From positions 17,104,501 through 17,168,500 of the forward strand of contig NC_059399.1 of assembly GCF_905220565.1 (NCBI RefSeq): DNA of 64,000 bases, in the 5' to 3' direction. Of this stretch, positions 10,548 through 20,813 are shown one piece after another. Position 1 is the stretch's first letter. Each line of letters begins with the position of its first letter. A model generated the notes under the pieces. That model was not told the origin of the DNA and did not search any database. It was given only the letters and a program-made list of their open reading frames with translations. Origin of the DNA: Melitaea cinxia (Eukaryota; Arthropoda; Insecta; Lepidoptera; Nymphalidae). A program made the translations under genes and the position numbers.

Positions 10548-11029
10548 AATGAAAATATGTACAGTAATGCGTAAATAAATAAACAAAAAATATCAAAATT
10601 TAATGTTTGTTATGAGCAGTTAAGATTCATTTAATGTCCATCAAAAAATTAAAATTTCATTATTTTTTTGAACAAATAAAACACCATTGAAGAATGTAAA
10701 AAAACCTCAACGGATTATCTTTAATTTATAATAATTATATTTATATCCTACATGAAATAAACGTTAAATTCAACGTATATACAAATATTAAATACTTTTA
10801 TCTAGAATTACTTAATATTGATTATAATATATTTCGTAGAAATATACATAAGAATATATTTATTTAACGTTATATTTACCTGCTATTTAGTATAATTCAC
10901 ATTTATATACCTACTGCATTTCAATCACAATTTATTGAATTTCGCAACACACTAGACAAAAAGATATATCTATTCGTACGAATATAAAAACACGGTCGTA
11001 TGAACATTTACTAGGCAATTTAATCCCCT
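10548..11029. other. intergenic DNA, nothing recognised
   Basis: AT-rich. No gene or family is seen. Confidence 0.3.
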
Positions 11030-11200
11030 TGTTATAGGTAACAGCCGACTGACAATGCTACATATTTTTTGTGCTACATATACATATATACCACGATACT
11101 AGATACCAGGTATTGACCTCACAACCCCTGGAGCAGAATTTCCAGAGGTCACTGTAAACTGGCGTCAACCAAATAGTCAAAATCATTTTATTTGGATCAA
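11030..11200 (-). repeat. SINE family G, diverged copy
   Basis: Minus orientation of the element seen at 11655-11870 and 61450-61640. GGTAACAGCCGACTGACAAT corresponds to the 3' part, and the CACAACCCCTGGAGCAGAA block to the tRNA-like head (TTCTGCTCC..GGTTGTGAGGTC). Confidence 0.55.
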
Positions 11201-11265
11201 TTTTACCGGTTTAAAAATTTAATGCATTATAGTTGATTCACTTCGCCATTTTGCAAAATTTTTTA

Positions 11266-11602
11266 TTCATCATCATCATTCCAGCCTATTGCAGTCCACT
11301 GCTGGACGTAGGCCTCCACAAGTTCGCGCCAAAAATGCGTGAACTCGTGTGTGTTGCCCATAGTTACCACACTGCCAGGCGGGTTGGTGACCGCAGAGCT
11401 GACTTTGTCGCACCGAAGCCGCTGCTGCCCGTCTTCGGCCTGTGTGTTTCAAAGCCAGCGGTTAGATGGTTATCCCGCCATCGGTCGGCTTCTTAAGTTC
11501 CAAGGTGGTAGTGGAACCTTGTTATCCCTTAGTCGCCTCTTACGACACCCACGGGAAGAGAGGGGGTGGCTATATTCTTGGGTGCCGTAGCCACACAGCA
11601 CA
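11266..11602 (-). repeat. family A copy (LINE-tail-like)
   Basis: On the minus strand it runs from a GTGTGGCTACGGCAC start through CACCCCCTCTCTTCCCGTGG, GTCGTAAGAGGCGACTAAGG, CCGAAGACGGGCAGCAGCG-like blocks and GAACTTGTGGAGGCC to CAGTGGACTGC and a (TGA)n tail. The trinucleotide tail and 5' truncation in other copies suggest a LINE 3' end or a SINE mobilised by one. Frames such as 11233-11590 here are repeat artefacts. Confidence 0.8.
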
Positions 11603-11654
11603 GCGAATTTTTATTAAAGTGCAGTTTTTATAGAAGTACCCAATTACTAATTAC

Positions 11655-11875
11655 TAACGTTGTAGTGACCCCGCTTTCTGCTCCGAGGGCTGTGAGGTCG
11701 TAACCTGGTTCGATTTCCGCCTGAATCTGTGTGTATTATTTCTTTGTATATTTATTGAAGAAAAAATTTAATTTGTCAGTTAGCTGTTACGTCGCCTATA
11801 ACATAAGCATTAAGTTGCTTACCTTAGGAACAGACGACCGTGTGTGTGTTGAAGATATTTATTAATTAAACGGCT
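11655..11875 (+). repeat. SINE family G copy
   Basis: The tRNA-like head (GACCCCGCTTTCTGCTCC .. CTGGTTCGATTTCCGCC, a degenerate B box) is followed by GTGTGTATTATTTC and CATAAGCATTAAGTTGCTTA, shared with 61450-61650. Confidence 0.65.
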
Positions 11876-11974
11876 TCTAAAATGTATTACTGCAAAAGCT
11901 AAACAATATTTTATAACAAAAGGAATAACTCGTTTTTCTGGCAAAAGCAACAAAAAAAAGATTAAAAGACTACA

Positions 11975-12125
11975 GTGACCTTATCATATAGCCTATAGCC
12001 TACCTCAGTAAATGGGCTATCGAACACAAAAAGAATGTTGCAATTCGGACCAGAAGTTCCTGAGATTAACAAACAAATAAACAAAGAAAATGTTCAGCTT
12101 AATAATATTAGTATTGATTACAAGC
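11975..12125 (+). repeat. family D fragment
   Basis: CATATAGCCTATAGCCTACC, AGTAAATGGGCTATC and AGTTCCTGAGATTAAC match the other D copies. Confidence 0.65.
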
Positions 12126-12353
12126 TACTGGTAAACATTGAGTCATGGCCATTAATGATCAGTTTGAGTATACAATATCAATATACTTAATACAAAAAAA
12201 CGGTGACATTTTAATAAGTAATACAAATTATATATAATAGCCACTTCGCGTATCATAATGTTAATATTATTCATAATTTTTTTACGACTATTAATTTATT
12301 AATTACTATACATATTTACAACTAGATATTAAAAACTAGATATTTAAAGATAT

Positions 12354-12855
12354 CATCACTTCAGCCTATGGCAGTCCACTGCTGGACATAGGTCTCCCCA
12401 AGTTCGCGCCAGACATCCCGGTTTTCCGCAAACCTCATCCAGCCAACACCGGCAATCATACGTATCGTAGGTATTTCGGTATTTAAAGATAGTTTTGGTA
12501 CAAATCACGTCCGCGTGGAATTGTGCCAAGAATGCTGGCAGCATTTTCCCGTTCAATCGCTATGCTGATTCTCTGGGCAAAAAATTCACCAGCCCTTTTG
12601 TCGGCCTTTTGTTTTTGGAGGCGATAAGGCGAGGAGTGCTCTCATTAAAAAATTTTTTAGCAATGCTACTCCAAGGTCGAAATGTTTCGACTGCAAACGT
12701 CATAAAGATATTATTTGGAATTTTATTTATTTGGTATTATTAGATGGGCAAAACACATGAGTTCGCGCTAATTTTGGCGTGAACTTGTGGAGGCCTGTGT
12801 TCAGCAGTGGATTGTGATAGGCTGAAATGATGATGATGATGATGATGATGATGGT
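12354..12855. repeat. nested A / I / A block
   Basis: Bases 12354-12425 are the 3' end of a minus-oriented family A. Bases 12484-12735 are family I copy 2 (GTGGAATTGTGCCAAGAATG, TTCTCTGGGCAAAAAATTCA). Bases 12745-12855 are the 3' end of a plus-oriented family A ending in eight or more ATGATG repeats. The two A ends face outward around the I fragment. Confidence 0.7.
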
Positions 12856-13199
12856 TTTATTCATAAAATGAAAACGTTATCAAGAAAATGTTGACAGTAT
12901 AATAATTAGCGGTATAATCGTATAAACAATTGTGTTTACGAAATAACCCGACATTGATTTACATCAACATGTAATATTACAGCGTAGGTAGCCGAAAATT
13001 TTTCGATATATCGCACCTTTAGAATTGAAGTGGCTTAACTAAAAATTTTAAGAAAATGACTTTTATACATTAAACGACTTATAAACATGTATTCTATCAG
13101 TTTATTAAATATACACAGAGTGTTTTAGCCCAGAAAAGGACAAACGTATTATTTCGGTCTCTTTTAAATCATGCGTCTACAGCGCGTCCTTCGTTATTA

Positions 13200-13583
13200 A
13201 AGGACCCCGTTCAATGTTGCGTCGATAGTGCTAAACGATGGGTGCCGCGCGGTTGCTCCGTAAGCGACGTAAACTGTAATTCGCTGTTTTAATATTAAAT
13301 GTAAGGTAAGTTATTCATTCGACATCTGTTTTTGTAATGACTCTTTTTGGTTTTGGGTGTTTCAATACTAAATAATAATAATATTGTGGTGTCGTATTTG
13401 TAGTGCCGTCATTTTATTACTAAATATTGCTTGTTGGATGGAGACCTATTGTATACTATGGCTTTATTTTACTAACCGATTTTGTAACTACGAAGACACA
13501 TACGTAAATATGTTTTTTCTTTACTGAATGCTGTGTGACTTAGAGAGCTTTATTGTAATTGAGCCGTTTTATGTTTGTTTCAG
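13200..13583 (+). promoter_or_regulatory. candidate 5' UTR exon and intron of the transposon gene
   Basis: A GC-richer patch (13195-13270) precedes AAG|GTAAGT at 13304 and a TGTTTGTTTCAG acceptor ending at 13583, 77 bases before the first ATG (13661). It suggests the transposon gene is transcribed with a leader intron. The exact start site is not visible. Confidence 0.4.
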
Positions 13584-13660
13584 TTGAAGTTTAAAATTAA
13601 TATTGAAAAGAAAAGTAGATCTTATTTTATGATCTTCTATTATGCCGGAATGAAAATAAA

Positions 13661-15611
13661 ATGGAAGAACAGTGTGTAGCGATGAGAACAGCAAGTTCCG
13701 AAGGTTATACTAGTGTTCAAAATAAATCCAAAGAGTGTGATAAGGAAAACTTTTCGAAACTACCTTTGGATAATGCGATAGATGGAAGTTCTAGTATGAA
13801 TCCTAAAATTTTACCGCAAGTGGAAACTGAACAACGGATTCTAAAAAATGTTAACAATACGTCGAAAATCAGTTGTGGGTATAACGTTGTTTCAACTATC
13901 GAAGAACAATCATTACAAAACATAAGAGATAGGTCCAATAGTACATCATCATCCAGTTCTTCTACGTCATCATCTTCAAGTTCCAGCATATCGTCGTCAT
14001 CATCAAAGTCTTCTTCATCAGCAGAAAAAAACGGAGGCGAAATGAACATTAACAGCTCACCTTCAACCATACCAGGCAATTCAACAGATTGCTCAAATAT
14101 AATTTATGCCAGGCCTTTAATTCGCAAAAGACGTTCAAATAAAGACATTAACTACCGTCAATAGCAGTGCAATCAGAATGCATAGGTATACACGAGGAAT
14201 CAGACGTTGATTTGTGTGACGCTGATTCGACTTATAACGATTCATCACTACGACGCTCTTTAAGTTGATCAACCACCACGTCTGACATTGAATTATTTTC
14301 ACAGAATAAAAAATCTAGGAAGCGCATGCGCAATTCATCTCAATGGAAACAAATCGCTTCGGAATTACGGAAAAGCTTACCAATCACTTTCAAAATCTAA
14401 TAAGGAGGCACCTGCAAAAAAACTAAGAGGAAGTTGCGCTTGTAGTCTTCGTTGTTCTGATAATATAACCCCTGAGAAGAGATTCGAAATATTCAACTCT
14501 TATTGGCAGTTAAGTAATTTGGACTTGAAGCGATCGTTTATCAAGGCATGCATGATGGAGTTGAAACAAAAACATAAGTACACAAATGCTGCCAATCCTC
14601 GTAAACCAAACACAGCCTTTTATTTTACAACCGATTGCCAAAGAATTTGCGTATATAAAACCTTTTTTATTAATACATTAGATATAACAGAGAGACAAAT
14701 AAGAACTATGAAAATGAAAACAAATTCCAATGGTTTCGTAGAAGAAGATCTTAGAGGGCGTTCTATAAGCCGAACACCGATTGACCCAAGTCTTGTACAA
14801 GATATTAAAAACCATATTAATAGTATACTGCGCATAGAGTCCCACTATCTAAGATCTTCTACTACAAGAGAATATATTGATAATAGCAAGAGTATACAAG
14901 AACTATGTAGGGATTTTAATAATAATCAAACCAAAGAAAAAACCTCACGCCCCACAGGGTTAGTGAAAAAAATGCAGGCAAAACATTAAATGTCATATTT
15001 TATTCAGATATTTTAATGGTCAAAACAAAAATAAATGGCAATAGCCTGTTTGTACTCTTATGCAGTGGCGCATTTTGAAAAAATTCAATCAATAACGATA
15101 AACATTTGATTAAGGGACATAAACCGAACGAGGGGGACAATGCACATACTCGTAGTTTAATACAAAAATAAATAAAGAGAAACCTAAGGTACCCTATATA
15201 TAACCTAAGAGTTGCTAGAAAAATTAGCACTCAATTTAGAGTAAAAGAGTTAGATTACAATTTTTTATAGACTTCAAAGTGTTGCAGAATGAATAGGGGT
15301 ATAACTTTAGACAAGATGTTGATAAAAATGCAGTGGGTTGGAGGGACTATGATAGCGAGATAAAAGTGTTAAAATTTGTTAAGAACGATTTTTTTTACTA
15401 TAAAAATTCATACACTGAAAAAGATTTTAAGGAAGTAAATATGCGCAATAAAAGAAACAAAATGAAAGAAGTTGATGAAATTACACTACCGAAGGCTTAT
15501 AGTAACAAAGTAGAGATTGCAGAAAAAAAAAAAAATAAAGGTCTGAGTTATCTTATAAGAACTAAAGCAATCCCTAGTACATACGAATTGTTTTATGACA
15601 CGGTTTTGTAA
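13661..15611 (+). pseudogene. decayed transposon-borne protein gene (uncharacterised insect multi-copy family)
   Basis: Three colinear remnants lie between the TIRs. Segment 1 (13661-14164) opens with MEEQ and carries a Ser-rich run. After several stops, a +1-frame piece (about 14305-14350) reads KKSRKRMRNSSQWK, and the next frame (14352-14989) takes over at KSLRNYGKAY, then PAKKLRGSCACSLRC, RFEIFNSYWQL, RSFIKACM, CVYKTFFINTLDITERQIRT, DLRGRS and IESHYLRSSTTREYID. Segment 3 (15333-15611) gives EIKVLKFVKNDFFYYKNSY and a C-terminal end. This motif order matches, from memory, a large family of uncharacterised arthropod proteins; the part expected between segments 2 and 3 is missing. Frameshifts, internal stops and the central deletion make it non-functional. 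Confidence 0.75.
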
Positions 15612-16654
15612 TTATTGACTACGTTAGTCATAATTTTGATCTCATTTTAGTTTTGAAGCAATTTATGTTTTTTGCCACTGTTTTGATTTCATAAATGTGT
15701 TTTTATTTTGTTAATTCTTACTTAGATATGTTTATAAACATTTTATAGCTAGTTATTCAAATTTAACTAAATAACTTTTGGTTTATTAGTGTTTAATAAG
15801 TGTTTTAATTGTTTTATATTCTTTTATAAAAAGTTTCCTATTTGCAGATTATTTAAAACTACTGATTGTTTTATAAATTGAAACTAATGTATAACAAATA
15901 TTGCGTTAAACTATTTGTTGGGAAATAATACTCAGTTGGGTATACTCCACGTGTGATATGACTGATCCCAGTATTAAATATTATAAACATCTATTAAGGC
16001 ATTTTCATGTCTGATTTTCTTATAGGTATTCATAAAACCAATATATATTTTGCTAAGTGACCTGATAATGTAATGGTGGTAGCACTACCGGAGCGTTGAT
16101 TAGTGTTTAAGGATGATTAGTTAGGCAAAATTTCAAAATAAACAATTATGAAAGCAGACTCTGTGTTTCATTTTCCTTTAATTTAGCGAGTCATTTATAA
16201 TTAAACTAGCATATTCCAAAATTAGTCGCCAAACAAAAATATCTCATCAGAAATTAATCGCCTCTATTTTAAATAGTCACAATTATTTTTTATGTTGTAA
16301 AGTAAATAAAAGACACAAAGTCAAATAAGCCAATAATATTAAATTGTTTTTCGGAAAATAAGTAACTTCTTTTTTTCAATAATTAATTAATTAATGTTCT
16401 AATTAGTTATACCTATAGGTTTAGTATACAATCATTAAAATAATTCCTAGTCTACGGTTAATGACTAAAATTGTGACATAAACCACTTAACTTAAAGTAT
16501 TATGATCAAAAAACTAAAAAATAGTCAATTCTTCAGTTACATTTTTGGCGTTTACCAAAAAACAAGAATTTTGGATTAAGCCACTTCAATTCTAAAGGTG
16601 CGATATATAATCCGATATAACATGGACATTATTATAGCATATTTTTCTTAGACT

Positions 16655-16795
16655 ACTTTTATTAAAGGTTGCCTGGAAGAGATCGCTTTAAGCGATAAGG
16701 CCGCCTTTGCATACATTATTTGTTTTTGTATCAAATCGTTCTAAAATGTATCTTCTTTTTTGTGTGTGCAATAAAGTTTAATAAATAAATAAAAT
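16655..16795 (+). repeat. LINE 3' tail
   Basis: GGTTGCCTGGAAGAGATCGC, AGCGATAAGGCCGCC, TGTGTGTGCAATAAAG, then (AAATA)n. The same order occurs at 28478-28632 and 61195-61325. The AATAAAG plus short-repeat tail is typical of non-LTR elements. Confidence 0.75.
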
Positions 16796-16797
16796 AA

Positions 16798-17111
16798 ATG
16801 GATTGTACCTGTTGCGCTGCCGGTTGCGGGTTTGATCCCCGCGCATGACAAACATTTGTATTGGCCATAAAGGTGTTTGCCGTGGTCTGGGTGTTTATGC
16901 AGTCCTTGTGGGTCTCCTCACTGTGCCTCGGAGAGCACGTTAAGCCGTCGGTCCCGGTTGTTATCACGTACACCTGATAACGATCGTTACTCATAGTGGG
17001 GAATATATCCGCCAAACCGCATTGGAGCAGCGTGGTGAATTAAGCTCTGATCCTTCTCCTACATGGGGAAAGAGGCCTATACCCGGTAGTGGGATAGTAC
17101 AGGCTGAAGCG
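16798..17111 (+). repeat. tRNA-derived SINE, family H copy
   Basis: The tRNA-like head (CTGTTGCGCTGCCGGTTGCG with a GGTTTGATCCCC B box) is followed by CATGACAAACATTTGTATTG, TGGGTCTCCTCACTGTGCC, GATAACGATCGTTACTCATA and CTATACCCGGTAGTGGGATA, ending GAAGCGATAA. A 14-base direct repeat (ATAATCCGATATAA) lies at 17112-17125 and 16607-16620. Confidence 0.7.
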
Positions 17112-17125
17112 ATAATCCGATATAA

Positions 17126-18045
17126 GATAGAACAGCAATGTAACTGCGCTCCTAATCTGGAACCTAGAGGATAATCAAAAATACATAGATAAATGTACTT
17201 GACTCCCTTCCTTTTACTTATTATTATAATAAGCCTAACCAGTTATTAAAATTTATTTCGCCTCGCCATATTCTCTGTTACTTGATCTATTTATCTACCA
17301 TTTCGAGATCCTTGATTCTCTTGACAGACTTTTGACATTAAGAGAAAAGGACGCTTACAGACGACAGGCAAACAGATACGACAAATATAAAAACACTTCA
17401 TAAAATCGCTTAATGAAACTTTGTCCGTAGAATTGAAATAAGCTGGTCGCGTATTCTATGTATGTATGGAGAAAATTTCATATCATTACATTAAAAAGAC
17501 TTGACCTTGACACTAGAAAGAAAACCAGCTAGGCTTTGCCTGTTCTTGGTCAAGCAATGAGAAGTTCATAGTGTAAAAATCTTGTTAAATGGAATATTAA
17601 CCCATTGAAATAGTTAAAGAAAAATAGCACTTTCCTATTAAAATAAAATTAAAAACATAAAGATTTCTTTAAAACATCATCAGGTCCAACGCAAAGAAAT
17701 TACACGAAGACTTTTTTACATTACATTATCAAATGTCTTACGTCAGTAGCTGCCCTAACGTACCTCTATACAAGAACTATTAATAAATGATATACAATCC
17801 TTGACATATAAACAATAATAGTGAAACTAAAAAATGCAAATAGTAATTAAGTGAATTCCTTCCGTAAAGTTTTTATTTAGATAACGTACGAAGTATTGGT
17901 CACGCCGCAACATGTCACTAAGGGTCTGTTTCACCGTTGTGGATAACGCTATTTGACGGATCACAGTATCCGATAGTTAAATTTTTGATTCATTATCCTT
18001 TATTACCATCGAATTTTACTACAGTTACGAGATATTACACGTTTA
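17126..18045. other. intergenic DNA, nothing recognised
   Basis: No exon, RNA or repeat family is recognised in this stretch. Confidence 0.3.
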
Positions 18046-18049
18046 TACG

Positions 18050-18165
18050 ATTCACGACGCGTTGGCGCTACGGTCACGGCACTGTTTTGTGGCTGTTGCG
18101 CTAGCGATTACGGGTTCGATCCCCGCACATGACAAACATTTGTATTGACCAAACCCTCTTAACCC
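18050..18165 (+). repeat. SINE family H, head only
   Basis: CTGTTGCGCTAGCGATTACG followed by GGTTCGATCCCC and ACATGACAAACATTTGTATT. It matches 16805-16865 and then stops. Confidence 0.65.
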
Positions 18166-18369
18166 CCTCCCCCATACATATTAGATAATAATGTAATAGT
18201 GAATTATATATAATGTTCCATATGTATTTTGTGGATGTACCTATAAAAAAAAATAAAAAAAAAATAGATAAATAAATAGTTATGTAGTGAAATTTAAGTA
18301 AATAACAGAAATAGATAACTTATACATAGATAAACAAATAATAACTATATAAAAAATAATATATATATA

Positions 18370-18593
18370 AGAAAAAAAAAAAAAAAAAAAAAAATCCTTA
18401 CTAACAGTAACATAGGTTAAGTGTACATTGTAAGTAGAACATAAGTGTACATATATGGTAACTAGGAAATAAGTGTACATATATGATAACTAGGCAAATA
18501 AGTGTAAATATAGACATAGATAAGAAAAATAATAATGTTAGAAATTAGAAAGCAATTATGTGTATACTTCTGCATAAACAGTATTTAGTAAGG

Positions 18594-18629
<36 letters not shown>

Positions 18630-18768
18630 GTCGGCGTCGGGCCACGTCCTAGTTTTACTAGGCAGTCACAGGACTGTCGATCTGTAGTATAATAAGTAGA
18701 AAAATCGCCTGTAGTATTATAATGCATGCATGATAAACAAAGGCACGGGCATTTTGAGCCCGTGGATC

Positions 18769-18810
<42 letters not shown>
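18370..18810. repeat. three long A-runs bounding short cassettes
   Basis: A-runs lie at about 18372-18393, 18594-18627 and 18776-18810. The 148-base cassette between the second and third is GC-richer. It begins CCGTCGGCGTCGGGCCACG and ends with a hairpin CACGGGC..GCCCGTG just before the A-run. It may be a retroposed small RNA or SINE. Just before it, TGTACATATATG..AACTAGG..AAATAAGTGTA is repeated (18446-18510). Confidence 0.55.
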
Positions 18811-18813
<3 letters not shown>

Positions 18814-18975
18814 CCCTCCCCCACTTATAATTTAAGGTTGTGAAAAAACAGATGTTGGCCGATTCTCAGACCTACCCGATATGCACACGAAATTTCATAA
18901 AAATCGGTCCAGCCGTTTCGGAGAAGTATTTTAACTAACATTGTGACACAAAATTTTTATATATAAAATAAACCT
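18808..18975 (+). repeat. family J copy
   Basis: ACCCCCTCCCCC, CCGATTCTCAGACCTACC, AAATTTCATAAAAATCGGTC and GTTTCGGAGAAGTA are shared with 42895-43112. Confidence 0.65.
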
Positions 18976-18983
18976 ATCTACTA

Positions 18984-19312
18984 TCATCATTACAGCCTAT
19001 ACAGTCCACTGCTGGACATAGGCCTCCACAAGTTCACGCCGAAAATAACGTGAACCCATGTGTTTTGCCCATAGTCACCACGCTGGGCAGACGGGTTGGT
19101 GACCGCAGGCTGACTTTGTCGCACCGAAGACGCTGCTGCCCGTCTTCGGTCTGTGTATTTCAAAGCCAGCAGTTGGGTGGTTATCCCGCCACCGGTCGGC
19201 TTTCTAAGTTCCAAGGTGGTAGCGGAACTGTTTTATCGCTTAGTCGCCTCTTACGACACCCACGGGAAGAGAGGGGGTGGCTATATTCTTTAGTAGCGTA
19301 GCCACACAGTAC
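18984..19312 (-). repeat. family A full copy
   Basis: ATCATCATTACAGCC start, CAGTCCACTGCTGGACATAG, GGTGACCGCAGGC, CACGGGAAGAGAGGGGGTGG and CGTAGCCACACAG end. The conserved frames inside (for example 19050-19301) recur in other A copies and are not taken as genes. Confidence 0.8.
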
Positions 19313-19544
19313 AGTACCTATGTACTATACTAAGCTATATTTTTAGTCGTAATATTAATTACAACATATATGTTAATCTGTAACATGTGTTATTTGTAAC
19401 TGTTCCTCTTCTTATTACACGAAAAAGGAATTCCATTACGTGATTTACTGTTAGAAAGATTATCAAGAATTTCTTATATCAGCTGAATGCTAGTTTTGTC
19501 ACAAAGTCTCTTTACATAGTTCTGCGTCAATCACTATACATGAC

Positions 19545-19745
19545 TACATAGTATAAAACAAAGTCGCTTTCTCTGTCCCTATGTATGCTTAAATCTTTAA
19601 AACTACGCAACGGATTTTGATGCGGTTTTTTTTATTAGATAGAGTGATTGAAGAGGAAGGTGTATATTTATAATACATGCATAATATAGTAGAGGAATGC
19701 TGATAGTTTTTGCAACCGTGCGAAGCCGGGGCGGGTCGCTAGCTT
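19545..19745 (+). repeat. family L copy
   Basis: AAAACAAAGTCGCTT, CTACGCAACGGATTTTGATG, GATTGAAGAGGAAGGTGTAT, CATGCATAATATAGTAGAGG, GTTTTTGCAACCGTGCGAAG and GGGTCGCTAGC. Confidence 0.75.
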
Positions 19746-20454
19746 ATTACTATTTCAGCTTTTTCAAGATCTTTCAAACTCTACCCACTAGCCAGATATT
19801 TAAATTTACAATATTGTACAAAATATTTTAGTCAATATAAAAACAGTAACTACATAACTTAAAAACTAAACATTTCAGAAATAATACACAGATGGTCGCT
19901 AAGCAATGTAACGGAACTAGTGTCATAAAAAGCGACCCACAATAACGTTCTTAGCGGTTGTGACGTATATATTTACTTTTTGTTCGTCGTCCCACTTACA
20001 AACGGTCTTTTGTCCGTTGAGATTATTATCATTTTAGTAATAATATGTATTTTAAAATAAGACAAGGTATAGGTATATATAAATTGGATATTTACTAATA
20101 ACAAGAAACAAAATGTCAGGGTCTGGAAACATATAATACATGTGCACGCAAACACACACACACACACCCACACACAAACGCGCGTCGTGCACGACACAAC
20201 ATTCACGTGACACAAGACTACACAAAACGATCAACTTTTCTATTATCTACTTGTATAAATTGAACGATCGTTGTACATGAAAGTGTTACGTCAAAGCCTG
20301 TTGGAAGCCATTAATACTAATGAATAATAAAAATAAATATCTCATTACCCCAAAGCCAGTGTATCATATCTAATTATATGTAAGTGTACTGTCACGGATC
20401 AATATCATTCTAAATGCATTACCACTAAAGCAGATCCTCTCTTATATATTTTCT
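19746..20454. other. intergenic DNA with (AC)n patch
   Basis: No exon can be supported. An (AC)n microsatellite lies near 20150-20175. The missing first exon of the gene at 20814 might lie here or much further upstream; no ATG with a phase-0 consensus donor was found. Confidence 0.35.
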
Positions 20455-20775
20455 GGCTGCTGCGCGCGACTTCGTCCGCGTGGAACTTTTAAAGGGGAAC
20501 AATTCTATATTATATGATTTTTGCGAAAGTTTAACAGTTCACGCAGCGCACGCAGCGGAGGTTCTCAAAAAGAAAAAAAACCGATTTTGAAACATTCTTC
20601 ATTGGTGTTCTGCTCCTAATAGTCTCAGCGTGATGATATATAGCCTATAGCCTTCCTTGATAAATGGGCTATTAAACACTGAAATAATTTTTCTAATCGA
20701 ACCGGTAGCTCCTGAGATTAGCGCGTTCAAACAAACAAACAAACAAACTTCAGCTTTATAATATTAGTATAGATT
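20455..20775 (+). repeat. family D copy, longest in the window
   Basis: CTGCGCGCGACTTCGTCCGC opens it, then GATGATATATAGCCTATAGC, CTTCCTTGATAAATGGGC, CCTGAGATTAGCGCGTTCAA and an (ACAA)n tail. It ends about 40 bases before a host acceptor. Confidence 0.75.
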
Positions 20776-20813
20776 TTCTTTGTTTATTTGATTATTTATG
20801 TGTTTTTTTTCAG

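Larger units (their letters stand above)
13005..16609. mobile_element. TIR DNA transposon carrying an insect orphan gene family
   Basis: The sequence ATATATCGCACCTTTAGAAT, continuing to GAAGTGGCTTAA (13006-13038), recurs inverted at 16576-16608. This gives a perfect 33-bp terminal inverted repeat, with weaker similarity further in (CTAAAAATT against TCCAAAATT). The outermost six bases ATATAT are palindromic and occur at both ends, so they may be target duplication rather than TIR. The 3.6-kb interior holds a candidate GT-AG 5' intron (GGTAAG at 13304, TTTCAG at 13578-13583) and the broken coding region described separately. It fits a cut-and-paste element. I cannot place it in a named superfamily. 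Confidence 0.75.

Noticed and set aside
11233..11590. Conserved open frames with RADFVAPK or LSHRRRCCPSS
   Set aside because: They recur at 19050, 26639, 37430, 54880 and 54932 because they lie in repeat family A. Conservation is of the repeat, with no start or splice logic.
17834..17848. ATGCAAATA|gtaatt as first exon for the gene at 20814
   Set aside because: It would give a plausible MQI start, but the ATATAAAC box lies only about 30 bases before the ATG, leaving no leader, and the donor is mediocre.
20268..20280. ATGAAA|gtgtta as first exon for the gene at 20814
   Set aside because: Phase fits, but the donor matches consensus only at GTG and the TATAAAT is too close.
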